In this document: positions 22,266-32,543 of the stretch, in pieces | Layout of the letters: the number at the start of each line of letters is the position of its first letter | How positions within the stretch are numbered: position 1 is the stretch's first letter | DNA from: Serendipita indica DSM 11827 | Taxonomy: Eukaryota; Basidiomycota; Agaricomycetes; Sebacinales; Serendipitaceae | DNA: 64,000 nt | Direction of reading: 5' to 3' | Assembly (NCBI GenBank): GCA_910890315.1 | Contig: CAJVGD010000001.1 | Coordinates: 248,001 to 312,000, forward strand | Program-made: the position numbers and the translations under genes | Notes under the pieces: generated by a model | What the model saw: the letters and a program-made list of their open reading frames with translations, nothing else | Databases searched by the model: none | Told to the model about the DNA's origin: nothing

Positions 22266-22692
22266 ATGGGCGGTGGTCACAACAGCCGTAAGCATTCTGG
22301 ATGCATTTATCTGATGTTATGCTGACAAATATTCAGTCAAAGTAGGATTGGTTCAATCGGAAGCAAGACGTCGAGCTTACGCTTTCTTTTCAGCATGACC
22401 CAGCCATTGAGAAATGGTATCAGATGGTATATAACATTCTAATACGCTATGATAAATTTCTGAAATTATTTCGTAGCGAGAAGACATCTATAAGGGATTT
22501 CGATTCACGCCGTATGCAACTCGACGGGTGTTGCTCTGGGGTGTCGCAGTACCCGCATTAACCTTTTACATTGTCTATGACAATGCAGTGAGTTGTTCAT
22601 TTCTTATGGGCGTAGCAACGTGGATTTGATACGGGATCCAGAACAAGTGGAGCTTCAAGGGCAAGACGCACGGAGAATCTCTCAGACGATAG
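22266..22692 (+). CDS. NADH:ubiquinone oxidoreductase B15-like subunit (NDUFB4-like)
   Basis: Five exons give a 73-aa product: 22266-22287, 22337-22341, 22394-22426, 22477-22587 and 22642-22692. The protein starts MGGGHNSLKHDPAIEKWYQM, continues REDIYKGFRFTPYATRRVLL, has one hydrophobic segment (WGVAVPALTFYIVYD) and ends NKWSFKGKTHGESLRR. A short N-terminus with LK.DPA, a single membrane span and a W-F-GK tail fit the B15/NDUFB4 accessory subunit of mitochondrial complex I. The second exon is only 5 nt (tcaaa). It is required because joining exon 1 directly to exon 3 gives a stop codon, and it restores the LK of the family motif. The gene shares a very short divergent promoter with the RBM5-like gene. 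Confidence 0.8.
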
Positions 22693-22846
22693 TTTTTATC
22701 AACATTTGTAGACTTTTGTGTGTTGCAATCGACGCATATACACTTAGTGTTTGCTGCCGTTCCAAGGCCGAGTTCCGTGACTCCGGTTGACAGTTGACAA
22801 TGTTAGCTAACGTTAGAAGTGTCTATTGGTGTCCTGCTGCTTCCCA

Positions 22847-24910
22847 ATGGCGGACCCCCGTTCGGCCACTCGTTTAGGATATTCTGTGGTAAACACAGCA
22901 AAGCCCGAATCTTGGACGCTGCCTCTGAGTCTTTGAACCGCTGCTCTCTGTTCATCTCCCAAATCGATAAATAGTTAAACAGGAGCTTCCGACGCTCAAA
23001 AGTCGGCCGTCGTCTCGATGGACGTCTCAACCTTTTCGTCAACGACGAGGCCTGCGACTTCTACAAGGTCGGCGCCAGCCAGCAGAGCGTAAAGAACACC
23101 AGATAACCCTTTTTACTTTCATTCTTAGCATACGGACATCTTCAGGAGTGCTCTCAACCTCGTCCGGGTCCACTGCAGCGAACATTGACACTCGGTGAGT
23201 CGTTGCACGATTCGGAAATGATTGATTTGCTTACATATTCTCCTCTAAAGTCTCGACACAGCTTCAGAACTTGTATCAACAACCACAGAACCTGTCCAGG
23301 CGAACGCCCAAGCTACTCATTCGACCTCACCAGCCTTAAACAAGACTGCGCTCATTGGAATCATAGTAGGAGGATCCTGTTTTGTTATATTGGTCTTCCT
23401 GGCTATCCTGTGTCTCATCTGGCGCAGACGGAGGCGACGAAGAACTGGCAAAGTCGAACGAGAATATGCATCTTCCGAGGAGGGGGTTCAAGCGCCTCCG
23501 ACGCGACCATCACATTCGCGAGGTCCCTCACGCGAGCAAGTACAACAACGCTCTGCGGATAATGGCCCAGTTTATGAGGCAGTCCATTACGAGCCTCAGG
23601 AGTCGGTACTCCCTATTCCGTTGGTCCATGAAAAAGATGCAGCGTCTGGAACCACGACCCCAAACGTCCGTAATAGCGCCACTTTGGAGAGCGAACACAT
23701 GGAGGATGTCAAAGAAAGCACCCCCCTAGACCCCTTTGCCTCTGGTTACATCCCGCCACCGTCTCCCACGCCTTCCGAGTATGTCATCGTAGAGCATTCC
23801 GCAGAACAGCCTCTCCCTCCGCGGACGTCGCGTGATAAACGCGAGTCTAGAAGCAGTCTCCTCGACACGATCGTTCCCGAAGAAGGCGCCAGAGAGTACT
23901 CGACATTGGGTTCGACCATGTCAGGAAGAACATCCGGTCTCGGTCACGGAAGAACAAGATCTGGGGATGGAACGACCTCTCCGACGCCCCCTTCCACCAA
24001 AAGATCGTCCAACCGGCTGCATAAACGGCGACCATCGGTTGAATCACGCTCCTCTTTCCTCAGACCAAACTCACCACCCATGTCCCAACGAAGCCCAACC
24101 CCTATCAAGTTTACTGGAGACCCCTTCAACGCCCCATTAGAGGAAGAGCCGGTGGGCCGCTCTCGAACGTCATTGGACAAGGCTGGCCAAACCTCTCCAA
24201 AATACGAGTTACGTGAGCTAGATGCTCAAACATCACCTCGACCTTCCATCTCTGGACGTCCGTCGCTTGATACGATCCCTGCAGGTGATCGTGCAGCGGG
24301 AGTAGGATCTATCACTCGGAAGAAGTCCCATATACGCTCACCTTCTTCTCCAACACGCATGATCCCCCATTCTCCTAGCTTTATCGGCCTCGGTCGACGA
24401 GTTGGCGCCGCCTCGGCATCTGCTCTCTCCCTTCAACACCTTCATGAATACGACCCTCAAAATGCCCCATACCTAAACGCCCATTCTCCGACAATGGCAG
24501 ATGCTAGTGTATACGACTTTGATATCTATCGCTCACCAGACGAGGCGATCCAAGTTCCCTCGTCTGCGACCAATACCCACGTCCCAACATCGCACCCTCC
24601 ACCTGCATCTGCAGCTCGTTTGAGCGCGGCTCTCAACGCTGCAGATGTGTATGGTTCTGGCTCGTCGAGAAAGCGATTCTCTGCGAGCATGTCTGATTTA
24701 CCCACGATCCCCTCTTCGCCGGGGCCAGATGCCCTATTTCCATTCCCGTCTGCCGGAAATCGACTCTCGACGTCCATGTCTACCACGCAGGTAAACTTGT
24801 ATGGACGAGAGCCAACGTCGAGCACCGCGACGGGCAAGTCGAAGCTCGGATTGGAACCGACGACGAATCTATATATTCCTAAGGAATCATTGGATCTCCC
24901 TATATCTTGA
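22847..24910 (+). CDS. Single-pass membrane protein with long Ser/Pro-rich cytoplasmic tail, 5' end uncertain
   Basis: A four-exon model is in phase: 22847-22928, 22983-23088, 23129-23194 and 23251-24910, giving 637 aa. The first intron has a weak donor (gtcttt). The extracellular part is Ser/Thr-rich (for example DVSTFSSTTRPATSTRSAPA). The membrane helix is ALIGIIVGGSCFVILVFLAI followed by a stop-transfer run WRRRRRRRTGK. The ~500-residue tail is rich in Ser, Pro and Arg, with many SPT and RSS-type sites. No signal peptide was found, and no ATG lies between the upstream gene and 22800. The true first exon may be missing or the gene truncated. The overall plan resembles fungal Axl2/Skg6-like surface proteins. 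Function is not known. Confidence 0.6.
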
Positions 24911-25586
24911 CGCTTTACGGACAATGCTGTATACATCTTTGTTCGGACTTATGGTTACTTTGACGACTTGTCACGTACAACTTTGACTCTAATGATACTC
25001 GTACTTGCTCGAAAATCTTCTTATTAGATTATGGAATGTGAACAAGAGTGTATCAGATGCTGATTAGTCGCCAATGAATGGTAAAAAAAGATCAAGACGA
25101 CATGCCCAGCTCCGAAAGTTGTTCTACCAACCCAATTTACAGCCATCTAGTCCAACAATATCGAGTTGGACCTAGATTTCGGTTGCTGCTGAGATGGACG
25201 ACTGTAAAGAAAAAAACTCCACTCGAGGGTGACACTCTTCTCACAAGGCGAGGAATTTCAAGGGTTGCGATTAGTATGGAATTCGATGAATTCAAGATGG
25301 TGCGTGGTGAGCTACAAGACCCCTAGTTTGGGCAAGACAGGGAGGCGAGATAAAGACAAGTTTCTAGGAATCGAATAGAGATGGCAAGATACAAGGATAG
25401 CCAGATCCTTCGCTCGAGCGTGAGTGAGAAATGCCGAGTGCCATGCTCTACATGCCCGCCCACGCTCGTCAAGATCAGTTGGCTCGGAGGGGATATTCGG
25501 TTCGTAGCGGTCGCGGGGGCGGCATTAGGTCATAGGAATCGTGGAGTAAGGAAGTAGGACGTAGAGAGTCGTGAATCGTGAGTAAA
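24911..25586. other. Convergent intergenic region before the STE3 gene end
   Basis: This lies between the 3' ends of the membrane-protein gene and the receptor gene. I read short frames on both strands looking for a second pheromone precursor with a C-terminal CaaX and found none. A plus-strand frame at 25078-25326 has no recognisable features. Confidence 0.45.
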
Positions 25587-27094
25587 TTAGACACGCGACG
25601 AGGCGTGTCCTTGGTGTGCAGTCTCCCCTGAGAGTGTCGAAGAGGGAGAGTGAGGAGCAGAGGTAGCTTTGTGCATCTCAGCAGAGTCAAACGACGCCAT
25701 GGCATTGAGGCCTGGGATTGTCAGACGCTTGCCGTCGACGACGATCACACTCCGCGCAGACAAGGGCGAGGCGACGGCCTTTTCGTCGTACTCTTCCTCG
25801 AGGTTGAGCGTGTCGGTAGCACTGTATTGGCGCGCAGAAGGAATCGACCTGTCTGGTCGGCTTTGCGCAAACGTTGGAATCGATCCGGTCGTGTTCGTCG
25901 TCGAGCGAAGTTGGACACCCTCACGGCGGAAGAGCTTGTCGAGCCATGTCCTCTTGTACGTTGTAGTGGCTCCTGGCATCACACGTGCTGGACGCTGGAC
26001 ACCGAATGGACGCATGCACCAGTAGTATACGTTGCGGTACATCTTGCTCGTCTCGCGCGTGAAGCCAAACAGGGCGACAAATGTCGAGACCATGAGGAAG
26101 TTTGCGACGAGGCAGGTGATGACCAAAGACTTTGCCGTAGGAAGCATATCGATGATGATGCGACGGTAGAGGTCGACGCGGTACCAGTCGGCTTGAATAT
26201 CTGCCCAACCTTTGTACGGGAATACCTTTTGGTTGGTGAGGTTGTCGATGAGGTTGTAGATGTGGAACGGGATCACGAGGAGCAGATCGATGCAGCAAAG
26301 CCACATCAAGCGAATATAGCGGTTCTTCTGCATGCCAGAGTTGGTCGAGCTGAGGAGGGATTCGAAGCTCTCGCGGCGTTTGAAGAATTGCTGAAGTGCA
26401 AGTGCTATAGGCAAAGGTTTAGCAGCAGAATATGAACTGGGGGGTTGGGCTTACATCCGTAGACGGCCGAAGCAAGCGAGGCGATGAGCGGCCAGATCAT
26501 GTACAATGGGTACGCAAGCACTACGTTGTAGGTCGTGGCGTAGCAACCAAAGTCTTCCCAAACGTCGTAACGATGTCCTTGAATGAGCGCGTCTAGCCAA
26601 ATGTCAGCTTGGATGAACGTGAATGAGACGCGTATACGTACGACCACCGAGTATCAGGATAGGAAACCCAAGTCCGATAGCAAGGTCGATAAACAGATCC
26701 CTGCGTTTCTTTGCCACCGTCAGCCTCTGGGTGTATGCGTTCCAAACGCGCCAAGTCTCACCTGTGCCTTTGTGATAATGACTGCCTGAGCCTTTGAGAG
26801 TCTGTACAACTGCCTCGTGATGCACAAGAACGCGCAGCTGAGACCTTGAGGTGTAATGGCAAAGAATGCCGCTGCGACGTCGCAGTAGCCATGAAGAACC
26901 CGAACGTTGCCTCTCCAGATAATCGAGTTGATAAAGAGGAAGAAGGTCCAGCCAAAGATCCAGAAGATGAGGATTGTGATTCCCGTATTGCCCGACTTGA
27001 GGTGTGCGGGCGAAACGAGGATGATCGAGAGCAGAGAGATGCCCAGGACGATCTGCTGATACGGGAACAGGTTTGAGATGCCTACGGGTGCCAT
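25587..27094 (-). CDS. STE3: STE3-type pheromone receptor (seven-helix GPCR)
   Basis: Four exons keep phase: 27094-26762, 26708-26642, 26592-26455 and 26404-25587, giving 451 aa. The first helices read YQQIVLGISLLSIILVSPAH, then NTGITILIFWIFGWTFFLFI with NSIIWRGNV, the classic class D (STE3) pattern. The third helix region (YCDVAAAFFAITPQGLSCAF) and the RRDLFIDLAIGLG, QGHRYDVWEDFGC and RYIRLMWLCCIDLLLVIPFH blocks also match. A cytoplasmic tail of about 150 residues is Ser/Thr-rich. The receptor would bind farnesylated peptide pheromone at the cell surface and signal through a heterotrimeric G protein to the mating MAP-kinase path. The pheromone precursor lies about 8 kb away on the same strand. 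Some fungal STE3-like receptors are not mating-specific, so the link is an inference. Confidence 0.93.
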
Positions 27095-27822
27095 GGCTGG
27101 GCGGTTGCGGGAAGGGAGGGGACCAAGGAGGAAGAAGGATTGCGTGGAGCGTAAGCAATCCCGGAACTGAGATTTAAAGAGGACGCATGCGCTGTTATCA
27201 ATCGCCCTTCGCGCCCTGGCTGCAAGGCCACCATAATCGGCACACGGCCATTCGGCGACTGAATTGCCTGGTGGACAAGTATGGGAAACAAAAGCCTGTG
27301 AACAATAGATGGCAAACAATCTCCAAGAATTTCTGACCTGGGCACGTTACTTCCTTACTCACTTTATTCATCATCTTTTCCGTGGGCGCGGCTGGATAGG
27401 GGCGTCGGTCATTGCCAAAGACGGGCATCCATACACTTCGAGAAGCCATCCAATATGGTAACAGAATCATAGACATACTACGGATCGGTTGATAGTGTCC
27501 CCGAATTCGGTGGTGTCGGTGGTCATCGAAAGTTTAACTCCAGGATCATTTGACGGCTTGTCTCATGATCATACGGCAAACCATTGAAGTCCTGGAAAGA
27601 CTGAAAACTACCTCCCAAGATCGTTCTAGATGTTTGCTGATGGAAAGCGACCCGTACGGTAGTGACATCCTTTTTTTCGTCTCGAGCTTGTAGTGTTGTA
27701 CCCCCCGCCAGAGATGAAAATACTACATATCGCCCTATCTTGATATTCTACATTCCCAACAATGTCTAGTTGGTACGAGGCGTCGTGAAAAGCAATGGAA
27801 ACCATCAGCCCACCTATATCTT
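27095..27822. other. Region upstream of the STE3 receptor
   Basis: It should contain the receptor promoter on the minus strand and the 3' flank of the E2-like gene. A minus-strand open frame at 27198-27476 has no recognisable domain. I looked for short CaaX-ending frames and saw none. Confidence 0.4.
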
Positions 27823-28722
27823 TCAGCTAGTCGACGGAGGATCCTCTGTCGCTGTTTGAACTGCCCATTCCTGTAAACCTAGTTGTTCTCGCAAGGCTTT
27901 GAGGGTGTCTGGCTTTGTCTCCCGAAACTGAAAGGCATGATGACGCTTTCCAGTCATAGAGGGATAATCTTGGTCGTACAACGCGTGGTCAGACTGAGAT
28001 AGTAATGCAGATTGACTTGCGAGCTGAGCAAACGACGAAATCGATTCTCGATATCTAGTGGCAGTATGAGAAGGGGGTTGTTGAGTGCTTTGTATATGTA
28101 CTTACAGACTATACAAAGTCAGAATAAAGTTGGTTTGTGGCGAGAGTACACGTACCGGAATGCCTCCTTGTTCAAACAGTCCTTTTCCTTTAGTTGATCT
28201 AGTGCATGCTTTTTGAACGCGGATTTGAGCCAGAATAGCACATCAAAGACGTGGTGCTGCTTGGGTCTGAGAGTGTTAGCCACCGGGTGGAAGGGAGACA
28301 GTGGATCAATACCTCCATGTCGGTATTCGGGGTGTCAAAGTAAAGCTGCCATCGCGCTGTGAGACCAATGGATGGAAGACGTCTGTGATAAAGTGGATCT
28401 GAGGAGCGCGTTCTGGATAGTTTGACGGAAAGGAGAGGCGAAACTTGAGGACAGCGCCGCTGTAATATCCTGACACACATTAACAGCGTACAGAATGCTC
28501 TACGAGTGCTGACCCTTGTGAACGAAAAAGACGCCGTCCCAGACAAGTAGATTGGACGACGACGGCTTTACGTAGATTCCAAGTGGACAGTGGGATGGTT
28601 GCTTGACAGACGCGCTGGACAAGAAAAAGCGCGTCGAAACGCGTTAATACTTGATGCACACGTAAAATACGAGATTACTATTCAAACGAGACGGCAGAGA
28701 GCGTCGCTGTAGACTGTGCCAT
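27823..28722 (-). CDS. Inactive E2-like (UBC-fold) protein, AKTIP/FTS type
   Basis: The ATG at 28722 begins MAQSTATLSAVSFE. After a first intron the UBC fold starts: CPLGIYVKPSSSNLLVWDGV, FFVHKG, then after an intron GYYSGAVLKFRLSFPSNYP, FITDVFHPLVSQRDGS and PRIPTWRPKQHHVFDVLFWL. The E2 motif HPN is HPL here, and the position of the catalytic Cys is occupied by the non-Cys stretch GSFTLTP, so it cannot form a ubiquitin thioester. The V.DGVFFVH and GAV..F patterns are those of AKTIP/FTS proteins. In animals and fungi these join Hook proteins in dynein-driven endosome transport. The C-terminal part (SFAQLASQSALLSQSDH onward) follows two or three short introns and ends ATEDPPSTS. It is divergent from the glycine decarboxylase gene, with 87 bp between ATGs. 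Confidence 0.75.
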
Positions 28723-28809
28723 TATCGTGGTCAATTACAAAGTTATCGGAACCCCGTTCCGTGGCCTGGCCGCTGCAGTCGTCACTTGGAGCCAGACACT
28801 GCGACCAAT

Positions 28810-31800
28810 ATGTTGAGAGCACTGAGGATCACGTCGCGCAGCAAGCTCTCCAAGCCCTCTGTTTCTACAGGCTTATTTCTTGTCCGACGCGCAGCAACAG
28901 CCGCCCCGGTAGACGCTAAAAAGTCTCTTTTCGCTCCTTTGGACACTTTCCAGCGTCGACATGTTGGTCCAGACGACACCGAAGTCGCAGACATGCTCTC
29001 CAAACTCGGTTATCGGTCCATGGACGAATTTGTTGGCGACGCCGTCCCCGCCAAGATCCGCATCGCAAATGGTTCTGTAAACGACCAGTCTATACAACCT
29101 CTTAGCGAGTCTGAGCTCATGGTCCGCGTCCGTCAGCTCGCACAAGATAACAAATCTTTTCGGTCGTATATTGGCATGGGATATTGGAACGCCGTCGTAC
29201 CTCCGGTCATTCTCCGTAACGTAAGACTATCTTTTCACACTATGTAGAGCTCATTTCTTATCTTGTACGCCAGGTCATGGAAAACCCGGCTTGGTACACC
29301 CAGTATACCCCTTATCAGCCCGAGATTGCCCAAGGTACTCAAAACCCACTTCTACTCCTTTGACTAACAAGTCGATATATAGGTCGTCTCGAGTCGTTGG
29401 TAAACTATCAGACCATGGTCACTTCCCTCACCGGAATGCACATTGCAAACGCTTCTTTACTCGACGAGGCCACTGCCGCTGCAGAAGCCATGGTCATGTC
29501 CTTTGCAAGCTCCTCCCAAAAGAGGAAGACATTCCTAGTCGACTCTGGAGTCTCACCCCAGACCCTCTCCGTCCTCCATACCCGCGCCGAAGGCTTTGGT
29601 ATCGAGCTCAAGATTGGCGTCATTTCAGAGCTTGTAGAGTCTCCAGACGTCCTCTCGTCGACATGTGGTGTGCTGGTGCAATACCCCGACGTCGACGGCT
29701 CTATTCGTGACTTTGGTGCGCTCGCGGACAAGGTCCACCAATCGGGTGCCATCCTTTCTGTCGCTACGGATCTCCTGGCCCTCATGCTCCTCAAGCCTCC
29801 TGGAGAGTGGGGTGCGGATATCGTCTTCGGAAACTCTGCACGCTTTGGAGTTCCATCGGGCTATGGAGGACCACATGCCGCGTTCTTTGCTGTCAGCGAA
29901 AAGCTCAAGCGCAAGATGCCTGGGCGTTTGATTGGTCGTAGTCGAGATGCAGAGGGTAACCCTGCGTACCGACTTGCTCTTCAGAGTAGGTGATGATTCA
30001 AAAGTCGAGGATAGGGGAATTGACACCCCCATGATAGCTCGAGAGCAACACATTCGTCGTGAAAAGGCGACGAGCAACATTTGCACCAGCCAGGCACTGC
30101 TAGCCAACATGGCAGCAATGTACGCAGTGTACCATGGACCATCAGGCTTGCGGGACATTGCCGAGCGAGTACACTCCTTCACTAAAACGGTGGCCGCAGC
30201 CGTCCAGAAAATGGGGTACGAGGTCGAGAACAAGACTTTCTTCGACACGCTCTCCATTGTCACTGAAAATGCGGAAACCGTGCACGCAGCGGCTGCGCGT
30301 GCAGGTATCAACTTTCGACGAATCGACGATACGACCGTCGGCGTCACCCTAGACGAGAGCGTGTCTCCAACCGATCTTGTAGACATTATCAACGTCTTCG
30401 CTTCTGCCATAGACGTGAAACCCATCACTGCGGATGCTTTGGAGGTGGTCGAGCAGAATATGATCCCATCGGATCTACAGAGGACGTCCGGTGTCTTGCA
30501 TCATCCAGTTTTCAACAAACATCATTCGGAAACTGAGATGCTCCGCTATATTCACCACCTGCAGAACAAGGATCTTTCGCTGGTCCATGCTATGATCCCG
30601 CTTGGAAGCTGCACGATGAAACTGAACAGCACGAGTTCCATGATCCCCGTGACCATGAGCAAGTTTAGCAACGTACACCCCTTTGCACCTCTGGATCAGG
30701 TCGGAGGATACACGACGATGCTCAAGGTGAGAATATTCTTCTTTTGGTCTGAAAATCATCTCATGCGTCTATTCAGGAGCTAGAAGAGGATTTGTGTATC
30801 ATCACAGGCTTCTCTGCTTGCTCTTTACAACCCAATTCTGGTGCAGCAGGTGAATATGCGGGCCTTTCGGTCATTCGAGCGTACCATCGTGCTCGTGGGG
30901 ACGGTGCTCGTGACATTTGTCTGATTCCTGTCAGTGCTCATGGAACAAACCCTGCAGTATGTCAGATTCTCTACTCGTAAACACCACTGACATTTCCAAG
31001 TCGGCAGTCATGGCTGGCTTCAAGGTCGTCGCCGTCAAATCACTATCAGACGGATCCCTAGACTTGACCGATCTCAAAGCCAAAGCTGAGAAGCACAAGG
31101 ATAACCTTGCTGCGTGCATGGTAAGGATACACCCCCTATTGATGACACCGATACTTAGTATGGTAGATCACGTACCCGTCCACCTTTGGTGTCTTCGAGG
31201 AGAGCGTCACAGAAGCATGCCGAATTGTTCATGACAATGGCGGTCAAGTCTATATCGACGGCGCGAACCTCAACGCACAAGTCGGCCTGACAAATCCCCC
31301 AACCTGTGGAGGCGATGTTTGCCATCTCAACCTTCACAAGACATTCGCAATGTACGTGCTCGTAGTTCTTCAAAGGCAAATTCTAATCGTTTGCTAGTCC
31401 TCACGGCGGTGGTGGTCCTGGTATGGGCCCAATCTGCGTCGCCTCTCACCTCGCCCCTTTCCTCCCAACACATCCTGTGGTGCCCACTGGCGGACCCGAT
31501 GCTATCCAGGCCGTTTCAGCTGCACCATACGGCAGCGCATCAATCTTGCTCATTTCATGGGCGTACATCAAGATGCTCGGAGGAGATGGTCTCTCTCACT
31601 CTACTGCCGTTGCTCTCCTCAACGCCAACTATATCGCCAACCGGCTTAAAGGTCACTATACGCTCAAGTACAAGAACGCTCAAGGCCGTGTGGCTCACGA
31701 GCTCTTGATTGACCTGGCCGAGTTTGATAAGGCGGCTGGCCTGAAAGTCATGGACTTTGCAAAGCGATTGCAAGACTATGGCTTCCATCCGCCCACATGC

Positions 31801-32301
31801 TCATGGCCTATCCCGACCGCCATGCTCATCGAACCCACCGAGTCGGAGACACTTGAAGAACTAGATCGTTTCTGCGAAGCGATGATTCAAATCCGCGCCG
31901 AAGTCGATGAGATTGTATCTGGAAAGCAGCCAAAGGACAACAACGTTCTCAAGAACGCTCCCCATCCTATGCACATTGTGGCAGCAGACACCTGGGACAA
32001 GTAAGCAGCATTCAATACATGAAACGCGACTCCTCACCTGTTCTAGGCCTTATTCTCGTCAAAAGGCGGCATATCCTCTCAGTTGGTTGCACCAGCGCAA
32101 ATTCTGGCCAACGACTAGTCGCATTGACGACGGTGAGTGCTTACTGTTGCTCATTTCGAAGATATTCTTACGATCGTCTAGCGTATGGCGATCTCAACTT
32201 GAACGTGAGTATATACGTTCTCCTGCTGTACTACAACTTGCTGACTTCATTTCCAGTGTGAATGTCCAACTGTCGAAGAGTTGGCCGAACATGCGGTCTA
32301 A
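28810..32301 (+). CDS. GCV2: Glycine dehydrogenase (decarboxylating), mitochondrial P-protein
   Basis: P-protein of the mitochondrial glycine cleavage system; it uses pyridoxal phosphate to decarboxylate glycine and passes the aminomethyl group to the H-protein lipoate. The N-terminus ([20 protein letters not shown]) is a basic mitochondrial presequence. Recognisable blocks in order: [121 protein letters not shown], then after an intron [13 protein letters not shown] and SAHGTNPA. The cofactor lysine sits in [11 protein letters not shown], followed by [12 protein letters not shown]. At least eight introns interrupt the frame, and the C-terminus is [15 protein letters not shown]. The length of roughly 1,000 aa is normal for a eukaryotic P-protein. 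Confidence 0.95.
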
Positions 32302-32543
32302 TTTCTTTCTCTGGAGTTTCTCATGAGTTATTCTTTTCATTCTAAAGACATTGCCTCGCTGTTCTACTCCTCTAGACGGCATGTCGCATTCCTCCGCTTT
32401 CTCGCTAATTCGAGTCACTGCGTCTGCTCAACCAACCACGCATATAGCACTAGTTTCAACACTGTACCCTGCATTTGATATTAGACATAGACAATCTTTG
32501 ATTATACCTGGTACTCCTATTGCTACATTTGCATCTACGTGAG

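Noticed and set aside
25000-25330. Short plus-strand frames tested as a second pheromone precursor
   Set aside because: None ends in a CaaX box; products such as MEFDEFKMVRGELQDP lack the terminal cysteine.
25650-26435. Long plus-strand open frame antisense to the STE3 receptor
   Set aside because: It mirrors the last receptor exon, is Arg- and Val-rich with no domain, and ends where the receptor exon ends. It is a shadow of the real gene.
27198-27476. Minus-strand open frame upstream of STE3, considered as an extra 5' exon or separate gene
   Set aside because: No signal peptide, domain or phase-compatible link to the receptor. The ATG at 27094 already gives a complete STE3 N-terminus.
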